A stretch of 64,000 nt of DNA from positions 22,349 to 86,348 of the forward strand of contig JAQTHT010000004.1 in NCBI GenBank assembly GCA_029433265.1, given 5' to 3'. Numbering within the stretch: the first letter of the stretch is position 1; every line of letters begins with the position of its first letter. The translations under genes were made by a program, and so were the position numbers. The stretch comes from Leuconostocaceae bacterium ESL0958. GTDB taxonomy: Bacteria > Bacillota > Bacilli > Lactobacillales > Lactobacillaceae. Positions 1 through 8,447 of the stretch are shown piece after piece. Below the pieces are notes generated by a model. That model did no database searches. It saw only the letters and a list, made by a program, of their open reading frames with translations, and was not told the origin of the DNA.

Positions 1-90
1 AAAGGAGGAGGAATTTTCTTGAATGGCCGTTTGACTGCCCGCCAAAAAAGGCAAGACGGGTTCTAACAGGGCTTGTTGCTGCTTGGTCAT
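1..90 (-). CDS. crtM: Start of dehydrosqualene (phytoene-type) synthase, cut by window edge
   Basis: An ATG at 90 on the minus strand overlaps the crtN stop codon as ATGA, and the frame stays open to the window edge for 30 codons. The visible N-terminus ends in IQENSSSF, which fits the start of squalene/phytoene synthases, where an Ile-x-x-x-(H/N)-S-x-(S/T)-F stretch precedes the first substrate-binding helix. CrtM joins two farnesyl diphosphates to dehydrosqualene, the substrate of CrtN. The four-base overlap with crtN implies translational coupling in one operon. The assignment rests on 30 residues plus the neighbour, so it is probable rather than proven. Confidence 0.62.
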   Translation of the reverse strand, partial: MTKQQQALLEPVLPFLAGSQTAIQENSSSF

Positions 91-1571
91 GAATGGTCCT
101 TTATTACTTCTTGCGCTGCTAATTCGCCACTCGTAATCACAATGGGTACGCCGGCCCCCGGGTGCACGCTGGCCCCAGCGAAGTAGAGATTGTCGATTTT
201 GCTGTGCTTGTTGTGGGGACGGAAATAATTGCTTTGACGCAGCGTTGGCTTCAGCCCGAAGACAGAACCAAAGCGGCTGTTATAACGACTGGCAAAGGTT
301 TTGGGCGTGTAAACCTGCTGGTAGACAATATGTTCGGCCAAATCAGGCAAGTCCAGGTCGGCAGCCACCTTGTCAATCATTTTTGCCGCAAAGGCGCTTG
401 TACTTTGCGCATCCCAGTCATCATTTTCCTTCAAATTGGCCACTGGCACCAAGACGTAGAGCGAAGACTGACCGGCTGGGGCGAAGGAATCATCCAGAGC
501 AGTCGGATAGTAGACATAAAAAGAAGGGTCATCCGGTAACTGGCCCTGGTCGATGGCCGCAACGTTCCCAGCAAAATCATCGGCCATCTTGATGGTGTGG
601 AGGTTCAATTCCTGATACTGTCGGTCAACGCCTAGATAGAGCAGGAAACAGGACATAGAATAATCTAGCTGATCGACTTTCCGCTGCTTGTATTTCCCCT
701 TGTCTGCCTCACTAGCCACTAACAAATCCGTCATGGCATAGGGAAAGTCAGCGTTCGTGACAACCGCATCACTCTGTTCTAGGCTGCCATTGATGCGCAA
801 GCCCGTCACATGGCGGTTCGCCGTTTCAATTTTGTCCACTTGAGCTTGATAAACGATCTTACCACCGAGTTCTTCAAAGAGCCGAGTCAGTGCCTTGGCG
901 TACTCGTACATACCGCCCTTAATAAACCAGACGCCGTAGAGCAACTCAATCATCGGGATAATATTGTAAATCGAGGGCCCACTAAAGGGCGAGATGCCAA
1001 TGTACAACGTCTGGAAAGACAGTAGGTACTGCAGGGTCGTATTCTGGATATTCTTCTGGATGGCGCTAAAAGAGGACGAGAAGGTCTTCAACTGGTAGGC
1101 ATGCCAAAGTGTTTTGGGATTGTAAAAATCCTTGGGGCTGCGGAAGGATTGGTAGATGAAGTATTTTTTGGCAATTGTGTACTTGCCATAAATATCAGTC
1201 AAATAATTCAAAAAGCCATGCAATTCCCCTTCGCCAAAAGGTTCGAACTCCCTGGCAATGGTGACCAAGTCAGACGACAGTGGTAATTTCTTGCCCTGGG
1301 TATAGACGTCCATGATGGGTTCGACCCGGGTCATCGTAAAATAATCATCCGGGTTAACGCCAGCATCAACAAAGGGCTTTTGATAAATCTCAGGCATCAT
1401 GACAATCGTCGGCCCCGTATCAAACTTGAAGCCATCCTCTTCGATGATGTCCATTTTGCCGCCGGCATGGTCGTTTTGTTCATAAATGGTGACGGCAAAG
1501 CCAGCCCGCTGCAGGTTGATAGCTGCCGTTAGGCCGCCGACACCAGCGCCCACAATACTTACTGTTTTCAA
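87..1571 (-). CDS. crtN: Dehydrosqualene (4,4'-diapophytoene) desaturase
   Basis: A 494-residue FAD-dependent desaturase of the phytoene desaturase family. It opens with the dinucleotide-binding motif VGAGVGGLTAAINLQRAG (about residues 7-24), then an acidic end of the second strand, GGKM and a DTGPTIVMMP segment. It closes with the family signature LYFAGASVHPGAGVPIVITSG near residues 462-482. Length matches CrtN (about 490-500). Paired with crtM it should make C30 carotenoids (diaponeurosporene type) in the membrane, which protect against oxidative stress. The start codon is TTG, preceded by AGGAT about seven bases upstream; no ATG lies nearby. Transcribed minus, with its own promoter at 1620-1625 and a palindrome in the leader. 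Confidence 0.9.
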   Translation of the reverse strand: MKTVSIVGAGVGGLTAAINLQRAGFAVTIYEQNDHAGGKMDIIEEDGFKFDTGPTIVMMPEIYQKPFVDAGVNPDDYFTMTRVEPIMDVYTQGKKLPLSSDLVTIAREFEPFGEGELHGFLNYLTDIYGKYTIAKKYFIYQSFRSPKDFYNPKTLWHAYQLKTFSSSFSAIQKNIQNTTLQYLLSFQTLYIGISPFSGPSIYNIIPMIELLYGVWFIKGGMYEYAKALTRLFEELGGKIVYQAQVDKIETANRHVTGLRINGSLEQSDAVVTNADFPYAMTDLLVASEADKGKYKQRKVDQLDYSMSCFLLYLGVDRQYQELNLHTIKMADDFAGNVAAIDQGQLPDDPSFYVYYPTALDDSFAPAGQSSLYVLVPVANLKENDDWDAQSTSAFAAKMIDKVAADLDLPDLAEHIVYQQVYTPKTFASRYNSRFGSVFGLKPTLRQSNYFRPHNKHSKIDNLYFAGASVHPGAGVPIVITSGELAAQEVIKDHS

Positions 1572-1584
1572 AATAAATCCTTCC

Positions 1585-1625
1585 CGAACGGTCTCGTTCG
1601 CGCGTTGATTGTGCCTTTTATTATA
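1585..1625 (-). promoter_or_regulatory. crtN promoter and leader palindrome
   Basis: On the minus strand an extended -10 element, TGTTATAAT, has its TATAAT at 1625-1620. No convincing -35 is seen, as is usual for extended -10 promoters. Transcription would start near 1613, leaving a leader of about 40 bases. Within it a perfect inverted repeat CGAACG-gtct-CGTTCG lies at 1585-1600, directly upstream of the ribosome binding site. It could be a repressor operator (a TetR-type site has this form) or a short RNA hairpin. No regulator gene is next to it in the window. Confidence 0.6.
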
Positions 1626-1777
1626 ACATTAAGCTGATACGCTGTTGTACTTTCAACCGGTCTACTGCTCATTGTCAGTACACTTACTATTTAATCGAAC
1701 AATTAACGTGCAAAAAATTTAAATGACCATTTTTTACTAATGATAACAAAAGATGTTGCCTTTTCTTTCAGAAAAAC

Positions 1778-1806
1778 TTGCCCCACCCGTCCTTTCATGC
1801 TAGGAT
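1778..1806 (+). promoter_or_regulatory. pyr operon promoter
   Basis: TTGCCC at 1778-1783 and TAGGAT at 1801-1806 are separated by exactly 17 bases, and the -10 is extended (TGc before TAGGAT). Transcription would start near 1813, about 209 bases before the pyrB start. That leader is long enough for an attenuator. The elements each match the consensus at four of six positions. Confidence 0.6.
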
Positions 1807-1812
1807 ATTGAA

Positions 1813-2000
1813 CAACCAACAGAGAATCCTTTAAAGTCGATCAGAGAATCACTAAGGGAAACCATTAGGTACTTTTAAACTGTCTAGACCTGTTTTCTTG
1901 TCCGTGAGCAAGAAGCAGTGGCCTTTCTGACTCTTTTTTAAAGTACCCAGTTTCAATAGCCCTTTCTGAAGCCTCAATCGACGATTGAGGCTTTTTCTTT
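1813..2000 (+). promoter_or_regulatory. pyr leader with attenuator terminator
   Basis: The leader carries an intrinsic terminator just before pyrB: AAGCCTCAAT (1969-1978), loop CGACG, ATTGAGGCTT (1984-1993), followed by TTTCTTT. Upstream, GGTACTTTTAAA (about 1869-1880) can pair with TTTAAAGTACC (about 1937-1947). This encloses a hairpin TTCTTG-TCCGTGAG-CAAGAA whose loop resembles, but is one base shorter than, the PyrR binding-loop consensus (UCCNGNGAG). A terminator in a roughly 200-base leader of a pyr operon is the usual arrangement for PyrR-mediated attenuation by UMP. The terminator is seen directly; the PyrR site is inferred. No pyrR gene lies in the window. Confidence 0.6.
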
Positions 2001-2021
2001 GGCAACAGACAGGAGGGCAAC

Positions 2022-2948
2022 ATGACGGGTTCCATCAAACACTTTGTCAACTTACAAGACTATGCACCAAGCACAATTGAGGCGCTATTGGCACAAGCTA
2101 GCGCCTACCAGCAGGGGCAATTACCGACCCAAACAGCACAGCCGGTGGCGGTCGCTAATTTATTCTTTGAAAACTCAACCCGAACCCAGACTTCCTTTCA
2201 AATGGCGGAAAGTCGCCTCGGCTACCAGCGGTTCGATCTAAATCCAGCCCACTCGTCCATTCAAAAAGGCGAGTCATTACTGGACACCATGAAAACATTA
2301 GCGGCAATCGGCATTGACCTAGCTGTGATTCGCCATTCGGCAACTGCTTGGTACCAACCCTTACTTGCAGCAAAAGACCTTCCGATTCGACTGGTCAATG
2401 CGGGGGATGGCGTTGGACAACACCCTTCTCAGACGTTGCTGGACCTGCTGACCATCCAACAAGAATTTGGTCATTTTGACGGCTTAACAGTTGGCTTCTT
2501 GGGCGACTTAGCACATTCACGGGTAGTGCATTCAGCCGCGCCTACCTTTCGTCGTTTGGGCATGCAACTAAGCTTCGCTGGTCCCACTCAATGGCAGGAT
2601 CCAGCCTTAGCAACGCAGGGTGACTATGTCTCCGTTGAGGAACTGGTTCAGACAGCCGATGTCGTCATTTGCCTACGCGTCCAGCTAGAACGATTGGCGC
2701 AGCCAGCGGCCAGCGCTTTTACCAAACAGGACTATTTCGACTCGTACGCTTTAACCAAGGACAGGGCGGAAAAGATGAAAGCCGGGGCCATTATCATGCA
2801 CCCCGGTCCCGTCAATCGTGATGTTGAGATCGACAGTGACTTAGTGGACGGTCCCCGTTCACGAATCTTCCAACAAATGAGAAATGGCGTTTTTGCCCGA
2901 ATGGCCATGCTACAACATCTACTGACAGCGCCAAGCGAAAGGAACTAG
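2022..2948 (+). CDS. pyrB: Aspartate carbamoyltransferase catalytic chain
   Basis: 308 residues, the normal length. It transfers the carbamoyl group from carbamoyl phosphate to aspartate, the committed step of pyrimidine synthesis in the cytoplasm. The carbamoyl-phosphate motif FFENSTRTQTSF lies near residues 48-59, the HPSQTLLDLL segment near 131-140, and GDLAHSRVVHS near 161-171. The start has AGGAGGG four to five bases upstream. It is the first gene of the operon, so expression depends on the attenuator. No regulatory chain gene (pyrI) is present, as expected in Gram-positive bacteria. pyrC follows after three bases. Confidence 0.96.
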   Translation: MTGSIKHFVNLQDYAPSTIEALLAQASAYQQGQLPTQTAQPVAVANLFFENSTRTQTSFQMAESRLGYQRFDLNPAHSSIQKGESLLDTMKTLAAIGIDLAVIRHSATAWYQPLLAAKDLPIRLVNAGDGVGQHPSQTLLDLLTIQQEFGHFDGLTVGFLGDLAHSRVVHSAAPTFRRLGMQLSFAGPTQWQDPALATQGDYVSVEELVQTADVVICLRVQLERLAQPAASAFTKQDYFDSYALTKDRAEKMKAGAIIMHPGPVNRDVEIDSDLVDGPRSRIFQQMRNGVFARMAMLQHLLTAPSERN

Positions 2949-2951
2949 ACA

Positions 2952-4235
2952 ATGGGACTCCTCATCAAAGCAGCCGCAGTGACTAACCAAGTACAAGACA
3001 TTCTGATTGAAGGGGGGCGAATCCGTGCGATTGGCCCAACACTGACAGCCCCGCTGGACTACCCAGTAATTGACGCCAGTGGTCTGACCGCCTTAGCCGG
3101 CTTCGTCGACTGCCATGTTCATCTCCGTGAACCTGGTTTCACCGATAAAGAAACCATTGCCAGTGGTTCACGAGCGGCTGCTAAAGGTGGTTTTACCACC
3201 ATCCTTGCGATGCCCAACGTGGATCCGGTTGTCGATAGCCCGGCCCTTCTCCAAGCACAAGTGGTCCGTAATCAGGCTGACGGCTTGGTGCACATTCAAC
3301 AGATTGCGGCCATTAGCGCCGAGCTCACTGGGGCCACACCCGTCGACATGGCCGCCCTTGTAGAAGCCGGAGCCGTTGCTTTCTCCAATGACGGCCACGG
3401 GGTCCAAGAAGCCCAGACCATGTACCGCGCCATGCAATTGGCAGCGGCCAATCATACCATCATTAGTGCTCACCTAGAAGACGATAGTTTGGCGGCAGCG
3501 GGCGTGGTGAACGATGGTCCGGCAGCGACCGCCTTAAACTTGGCGCCCCTGACAAGTTTGTCAGAAGAAACGCAACTGGCTCGCGACTTGCTCATGGTGG
3601 CCAAAACCGGCTGCCGTTACCATGTCTGCCACGTTTCCAGCCAAACAAGCGTCAACCTGATTCGCCAAGCGAAAGCAATGGGCCTGCCCGTTACGGCCGA
3701 AGTAACTCCTCACCATCTGCTGCTAGACGATAGCATGATTGACAGCGACGAGCCAAATTTGAAAATGAATCCCCCACTGCGGAGCCGAGCAGATCGGCTG
3801 GCGCTAATTGGGGCGCTACTGGATGGCACCATTGATTTCATTGCGACCGATCATGCCCCCCATACTGCTGCCGAAAAAACCGGCAGTATGTGCGACTGTT
3901 CCTTTGGCATTGTTGGCCTAGAAACGGCCTTTCCCCTTCTCTACACCGCCTTTGTCAAGTCTGGTTTAGTGCCACTCAGTACGCTGTCGGACTGGCTAAC
4001 GCACCATCCAATTGACCGTTTCCACTTAACGGACGCCGGCCGATTGCGGGTAGGCGATGTGGCTGATTTGACCCTAGTAGATTTGTCAGCTACTTATCCG
4101 ATTCGGGCCGCTGATTTCGCCTCCAAGGGAAAAAATTCCCCCTTCATCGGGTGGACTGTAACAGGCCGCATTTGCCAAACTTTAGTCGCCGGTCAGCTTG
4201 TCTATGCTGGCCAAGCAGCAGGGGAGAAAGCGTAA
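2952..4235 (+). CDS. pyrC: Dihydroorotase
   Basis: 427 residues; a class I zinc dihydroorotase that cyclises carbamoyl aspartate to dihydroorotate. The metal-binding motif DCHVHLREPG is near residue 53, and IATDHAPHTAAEK near 297-309 holds the catalytic Asp and the substrate-contact His. Other metal-site histidines lie in SAHLED and HVCHVSS. Its ribosome binding site sits inside the end of pyrB, and its TAA overlaps the carA start by one base (TAATG), so the genes are translationally coupled. Confidence 0.95.
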   Translation: MGLLIKAAAVTNQVQDILIEGGRIRAIGPTLTAPLDYPVIDASGLTALAGFVDCHVHLREPGFTDKETIASGSRAAAKGGFTTILAMPNVDPVVDSPALLQAQVVRNQADGLVHIQQIAAISAELTGATPVDMAALVEAGAVAFSNDGHGVQEAQTMYRAMQLAAANHTIISAHLEDDSLAAAGVVNDGPAATALNLAPLTSLSEETQLARDLLMVAKTGCRYHVCHVSSQTSVNLIRQAKAMGLPVTAEVTPHHLLLDDSMIDSDEPNLKMNPPLRSRADRLALIGALLDGTIDFIATDHAPHTAAEKTGSMCDCSFGIVGLETAFPLLYTAFVKSGLVPLSTLSDWLTHHPIDRFHLTDAGRLRVGDVADLTLVDLSATYPIRAADFASKGKNSPFIGWTVTGRICQTLVAGQLVYAGQAAGEKA

Positions 4236-5320
4236 TGAAAGGTTATTTAGTATTAGAAAACGGTAGTATCTACGAAGGCGAGACTTTCGGGGCAGAAAGA
4301 GAGTTGCAGACCGAGCTCGTCTTTTCAACCGGCATGACCGGCTACCAAGAGAGCATCACGGATCCTTCTTATTATGGGCAGGGTTTGGTCTTTACCTATC
4401 CATTGATTGGGAACACCGGCATGAATCAAAGTGATCAAGAAAGTCCGCGACCAGCTGTGGACGCCATTATCGTGAAAGAACTAACCCGTCGTCCAAGTAA
4501 TTTTCGGTCGCAAAGTTCGCTAGCAGATTATGCACTCCAGCAGGACTTGGTAGGACTGCAAGGCGTGGATACCCGCCGGTTAGCCCGAGAGATTCGCCAA
4601 CAGGGCACGCTGAAAGCCGTTCTGGTGCACCACTTAGCAGACGATAAAATTAAAGCTCTTTTTGCAACAGATCATGTGGCCAAACGACCGGCCACAGCTG
4701 AAACGGATCAAGGCAACGATTACCAACCAACGGGCCCGGCTCGTTACCACGTGGTGCTGCTGGACTTTGGTTTCAAAGCTTCCATTGTCCAAGCTTTGCT
4801 AGACAGGCAAGTTCGTGTGACCGTTTGCCAGCCGAACAGTAGCTTAGCGGAAATCGAGCGCTACCAGCCAGATGGCGTGTTGCTGTCAAATGGTCCTGGC
4901 GATCCCAGCCAGTATCGGACCGCACTGCCGCTCATTCGAGCTCTCCAAGACCGCTACCCCCTCTTCGGAATCTGCCTCGGCCATCAACTCTTGGCCCTAG
5001 CGAACGGCGCCCAGACGTACCCATTACCCTTTGGCTACCGCGGTTTTAATCATATTGTCTGGGACCTAGAACGGCAGCAAAAACGCTTTACCGCCCAGAA
5101 TCACGGTTACGCCGTCGACAAAGCTTCCCTAGCAACAACCCCGCTCATCGTCACCCATGAGGAATACAATCAACGGACCGTCGAAGGCCTGCGCCATCAA
5201 ACACAGCCCGCCTTCTCGGTGCAGTTCCACCCGGATGCTTGTCCAGGTCCTCATGACAGCGATTATGTCTTTGATCACTTCCTCGAACTTATGCAAGGAG
5301 AAAGCCGTCACCATGCCTAA
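4235..5320 (+). CDS. carA: Carbamoyl-phosphate synthase small (glutaminase) chain
   Basis: 361 residues from the ATG at 4235, chosen because it aligns with the family start (MKGYLVLENGSIYEGETFG) and has GGGGAG upstream. An in-frame ATG at 4151 lies inside pyrC and has no support. The chain releases ammonia from glutamine and passes it to CarB. The N-terminal CarA domain is followed by a class I amidotransferase with Cys247 in GICLGHQL and His332 in FHPDACPGP. The third triad residue, Glu in the usual HPE motif, is Asp334 here (codon GAT), a conservative but notable change. carB overlaps the end by eight bases. Confidence 0.94.
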   Translation: MKGYLVLENGSIYEGETFGAERELQTELVFSTGMTGYQESITDPSYYGQGLVFTYPLIGNTGMNQSDQESPRPAVDAIIVKELTRRPSNFRSQSSLADYALQQDLVGLQGVDTRRLAREIRQQGTLKAVLVHHLADDKIKALFATDHVAKRPATAETDQGNDYQPTGPARYHVVLLDFGFKASIVQALLDRQVRVTVCQPNSSLAEIERYQPDGVLLSNGPGDPSQYRTALPLIRALQDRYPLFGICLGHQLLALANGAQTYPLPFGYRGFNHIVWDLERQQKRFTAQNHGYAVDKASLATTPLIVTHEEYNQRTVEGLRHQTQPAFSVQFHPDACPGPHDSDYVFDHFLELMQGESRHHA

Positions 5321-8300
5321 ACGAACTGATATCAAAAAAATTCTTGTCCTGGGTTCCGGACCCATCGTTATCGGCCAAGCTGCCGAATTTGATTACGCTG
5401 GTTCCCAAGCCTGCCTGGCCTTGAAAGAGGAAGGCTATCAGGTGGTACTGGTCAACCCCAATCCGGCCACCATCATGACCGACCATGCGCTAGCTGACCA
5501 GGTCTACTTGGAACCACTCAGTTTTGACTATGTCCAAGCAATCATCGAACGCGAAAAGCCGCAGGCAATTTTACCCACCCTGGGGGGTCAAACGGCCTTA
5601 AATTTAGCAAAAGAATTGGCCGAAAGCGGCCTATTAGCAGCACATAACATTGAACTGTTAGGTTCGAACTTAGCAGCAATTGAGCAGGCAGAAGACCGGG
5701 ATGCCTTTAAGAAATTGATGGCCAAGCTGGGAGAACCCGTCCCAGCCTCTGGTATCGCACAGACACTAACGGAAGCCGAAACACTCGCAGCGTCGATTGG
5801 TTATCCAGTCGTGGTGCGCCCTGCCTATACCTTGGGTGGCAGCGGGGGTGGATTTGCGCACAATCCCGCTGAACTGCAGCACATTGCGCAGCAAGGGCTT
5901 GAACAGTCCCCCGTCCAGCAAATTCTCATCGAACAATCCATTGCTGGTTACAAAGAAATTGAATTTGAAGTGATGCGTGATCAAGCCGATAACGCGCTCA
6001 TCGTGGCCGGTATGGAAAACATGGACCCCGTCGGCATTCACACCGGTGATTCCATCGTGGTCACGCCAACGCAAACCCTGACGGACCGTGACTATCAAAT
6101 GCTGCGAGACGCCGCCTTGAAAATCATCCGTGCCTTGGGCGTGGCAGGCGGCGTCAACATTCAGATGGCCCTCAACCCGCAGTCCTTTGATTATGCCATT
6201 ATCGAAGTTAACCCCCGTGTCTCCCGCTCTTCCGCCCTTGCCTCGAAAGCAACTGGTTACCCGATTGCCAAGCTAGCGGCCAAGGTAGCAGTGGGCTATC
6301 GTCTAGACGAATTGAAGAACCCAATTAACCAGCAGACCTGGGCGCTCTTCGAACCAGCCTTGGACTACGTCGTGACGAAAATGCCCCGCTTTCCCTTTGA
6401 TGAATTTCCCACCGTCGATGCCAGCCTCGGCACACAAATGAAAGCCACGGGCGAAGTCATGGCGATTGGCCGCACCCTCTCCGAGTCGCTGCTCAAGGCG
6501 GTCCGCAGTTTGGCGGCCACCAACAGTCAGCGTACTTGGGCCCGTCTGGAAGCCCAGTCCACCCAAACGCTACTAGCAGGACTGCTGCCAGCCCATTCGG
6601 ATCGACTCTTCGCCCTCCTGATACTGCTCAAGCGAGGGGAAACCGTCCCGGCGCTAGCAGCCGCCAGCCAAATCGATCCGTTTTTCTTGGATCAACTTCA
6701 ACAAATAGTTGAAATGGCAACGACACTAGCGGAAAACGGCCCTACTGCCGACAACTTGACCCAGGCCAAGCACTTCGGCTTTTCAGATGCTCAAATTGGC
6801 CAACTAACCGGACACGCTGGTAAGGCTATCCGCGAGCAGCGCCTCGCAGCCGGGATTCGTCCCGTCTTTAAAATGGTGGACACCGCTGCTGGGGAATTTC
6901 CATCAGAAACGCCCTACTTCTATAGTACCTACGAAGAAGAAAACGAGTCCCACCCCTCCGGCCGACCAGCCGTTTTGGTACTCGGATCCGGCCCCATCCG
7001 CATTGGTCAGGGAGTCGAATTCGATTACGCCAGTGTCCACGCCGTCAAAGCCATTCAAGCAGCGGGCTATGAAGCGATTTTACTCAATTCTAATCCAGAA
7101 ACGGTGTCCACTGACTTTACCACGGCCGATAAACTTTACTTTGAACCGCTCACACTGGAAGATGTCCTGAATGTCATTGACTTAGAACAGCCGATTGGCG
7201 TGATGGTCCAATTTGGGGGTCAAACAGCGATTAACTTAGCAGCTGATCTGGCCGCTGCAGGGGTTCGACTGTTAGGAACAGATTTAACCAATCTAGCGCG
7301 GTCCGAAGAACGCACTGCTTTCCATGAACTGTTAGCCAAGTTGGCCCTGGCACAGCCAGCGGCAGGAAGTGCCAATGACTTAGCGACAGCCAAACAAGTT
7401 GCCCGTCAAATCGGTTATCCCCTACTGTTACGGCCCTCCTATGTGATCGGCGGTCAGGGAATGGCCATCATTGAATCCGAAGCAGCGCTCACTGATTATT
7501 TTGATTCTGCTGTGCAGGTTGGCCATGACCAGCCCGTCCTAATGGACGCTTACCTTCAGGGCCAAGAAGCAGAAGTCGATGTGCTTGCGGATGGCCAGGA
7601 CGTGCTGATTCCTGGTGTCCTCGCCCATATTGAACGGTCCGGTATTCATTCTGGCGATTCGATGGCGGTCTACCCTGCCCGGACTTTGGTCACAGCCGCT
7701 GTGGAAGCCCAAATGGTGGATGCGGCTAGTCGGCTGGCCAAAGAACTGCACATTGTTGGCCTCCTCAATGTTCAATTTGTCATCCGAGATGGACAGGCCT
7801 ATGTCATTGAAGTCAATCCTAGAGCTTCCCGCACGGTGCCTTTTTTGTCCAAAGTTACCAATATCCCCCTCGCACAACTGGCTGCCAGCGTCGCTTTAGG
7901 TCAGTCTATCCGCTCGCTGGGCTATCAGCCTGGTTTACAACCCAGTGCTGGCTACTATCATGTCAAGGCACCCGTCTTTTCTAACCAAAAGCTCCCGGGC
8001 CTAGCGGGACAGCTCGGCCCTGAAATGACTTCTACCGGAGAAGTCATGGGCAGTGGCCAAAGCTATGCGGAAGCCCTTGAAAAAGCCTTTCTAGCAGCGG
8101 GCTTACCCCGACTGAACGCAACAGGCACCATCCTCTTGGACCTGGACCCAGCAAATCAAGCGCAGGGCCAAGTACTAGCCGACAAGCTCACCCAGCTGGG
8201 TTTCAGCGTCCAGCGCAGGACCCAAACAAATAACCTGGAAGATAACAGTCAATTATCAGCCGCTGCTCTCGTGGTCACTACTCGGGCTGATCAAGCAAGT

Positions 8301-8447
8301 GAACCGGGACAGCAAGCCCTGATTGAACACTGCCTGGACCAGGGTATTCCCTATTTGACTGTCTTAGATACCCTAGCCGCTTATTACCAGGTCTTAGCCA
8401 CCCAACAGCACATCCACGTTTACGCCTTAGGAGAGGAACCAGCATGA
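5313..8447 (+). CDS. carB: Carbamoyl-phosphate synthase large chain
   Basis: 1044 residues from the ATG at 5313 (MPKRTDIKKILVLGSGPIVIGQ); the open frame extends 52 codons upstream, but only inside carA. Two homologous ATP-grasp halves are visible, each beginning with a VLGSGPI(V/R)IGQ motif (near residues 11 and 550) and each with an EVNPR(V/A)SR(S/T) metal-binding segment. The first half makes carboxyphosphate and carbamate and the second phosphorylates carbamate. A C-terminal MGS-like domain of about 120 residues is the usual site of UMP and ornithine control. A little shorter than the E. coli enzyme (1073). The ribosome binding site AAGGAG lies inside carA, about 12 bases upstream. Confidence 0.95.
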   Translation: MPKRTDIKKILVLGSGPIVIGQAAEFDYAGSQACLALKEEGYQVVLVNPNPATIMTDHALADQVYLEPLSFDYVQAIIEREKPQAILPTLGGQTALNLAKELAESGLLAAHNIELLGSNLAAIEQAEDRDAFKKLMAKLGEPVPASGIAQTLTEAETLAASIGYPVVVRPAYTLGGSGGGFAHNPAELQHIAQQGLEQSPVQQILIEQSIAGYKEIEFEVMRDQADNALIVAGMENMDPVGIHTGDSIVVTPTQTLTDRDYQMLRDAALKIIRALGVAGGVNIQMALNPQSFDYAIIEVNPRVSRSSALASKATGYPIAKLAAKVAVGYRLDELKNPINQQTWALFEPALDYVVTKMPRFPFDEFPTVDASLGTQMKATGEVMAIGRTLSESLLKAVRSLAATNSQRTWARLEAQSTQTLLAGLLPAHSDRLFALLILLKRGETVPALAAASQIDPFFLDQLQQIVEMATTLAENGPTADNLTQAKHFGFSDAQIGQLTGHAGKAIREQRLAAGIRPVFKMVDTAAGEFPSETPYFYSTYEEENESHPSGRPAVLVLGSGPIRIGQGVEFDYASVHAVKAIQAAGYEAILLNSNPETVSTDFTTADKLYFEPLTLEDVLNVIDLEQPIGVMVQFGGQTAINLAADLAAAGVRLLGTDLTNLARSEERTAFHELLAKLALAQPAAGSANDLATAKQVARQIGYPLLLRPSYVIGGQGMAIIESEAALTDYFDSAVQVGHDQPVLMDAYLQGQEAEVDVLADGQDVLIPGVLAHIERSGIHSGDSMAVYPARTLVTAAVEAQMVDAASRLAKELHIVGLLNVQFVIRDGQAYVIEVNPRASRTVPFLSKVTNIPLAQLAASVALGQSIRSLGYQPGLQPSAGYYHVKAPVFSNQKLPGLAGQLGPEMTSTGEVMGSGQSYAEALEKAFLAAGLPRLNATGTILLDLDPANQAQGQVLADKLTQLGFSVQRRTQTNNLEDNSQLSAAALVVTTRADQASEPGQQALIEHCLDQGIPYLTVLDTLAAYYQVLATQQHIHVYALGEEPA

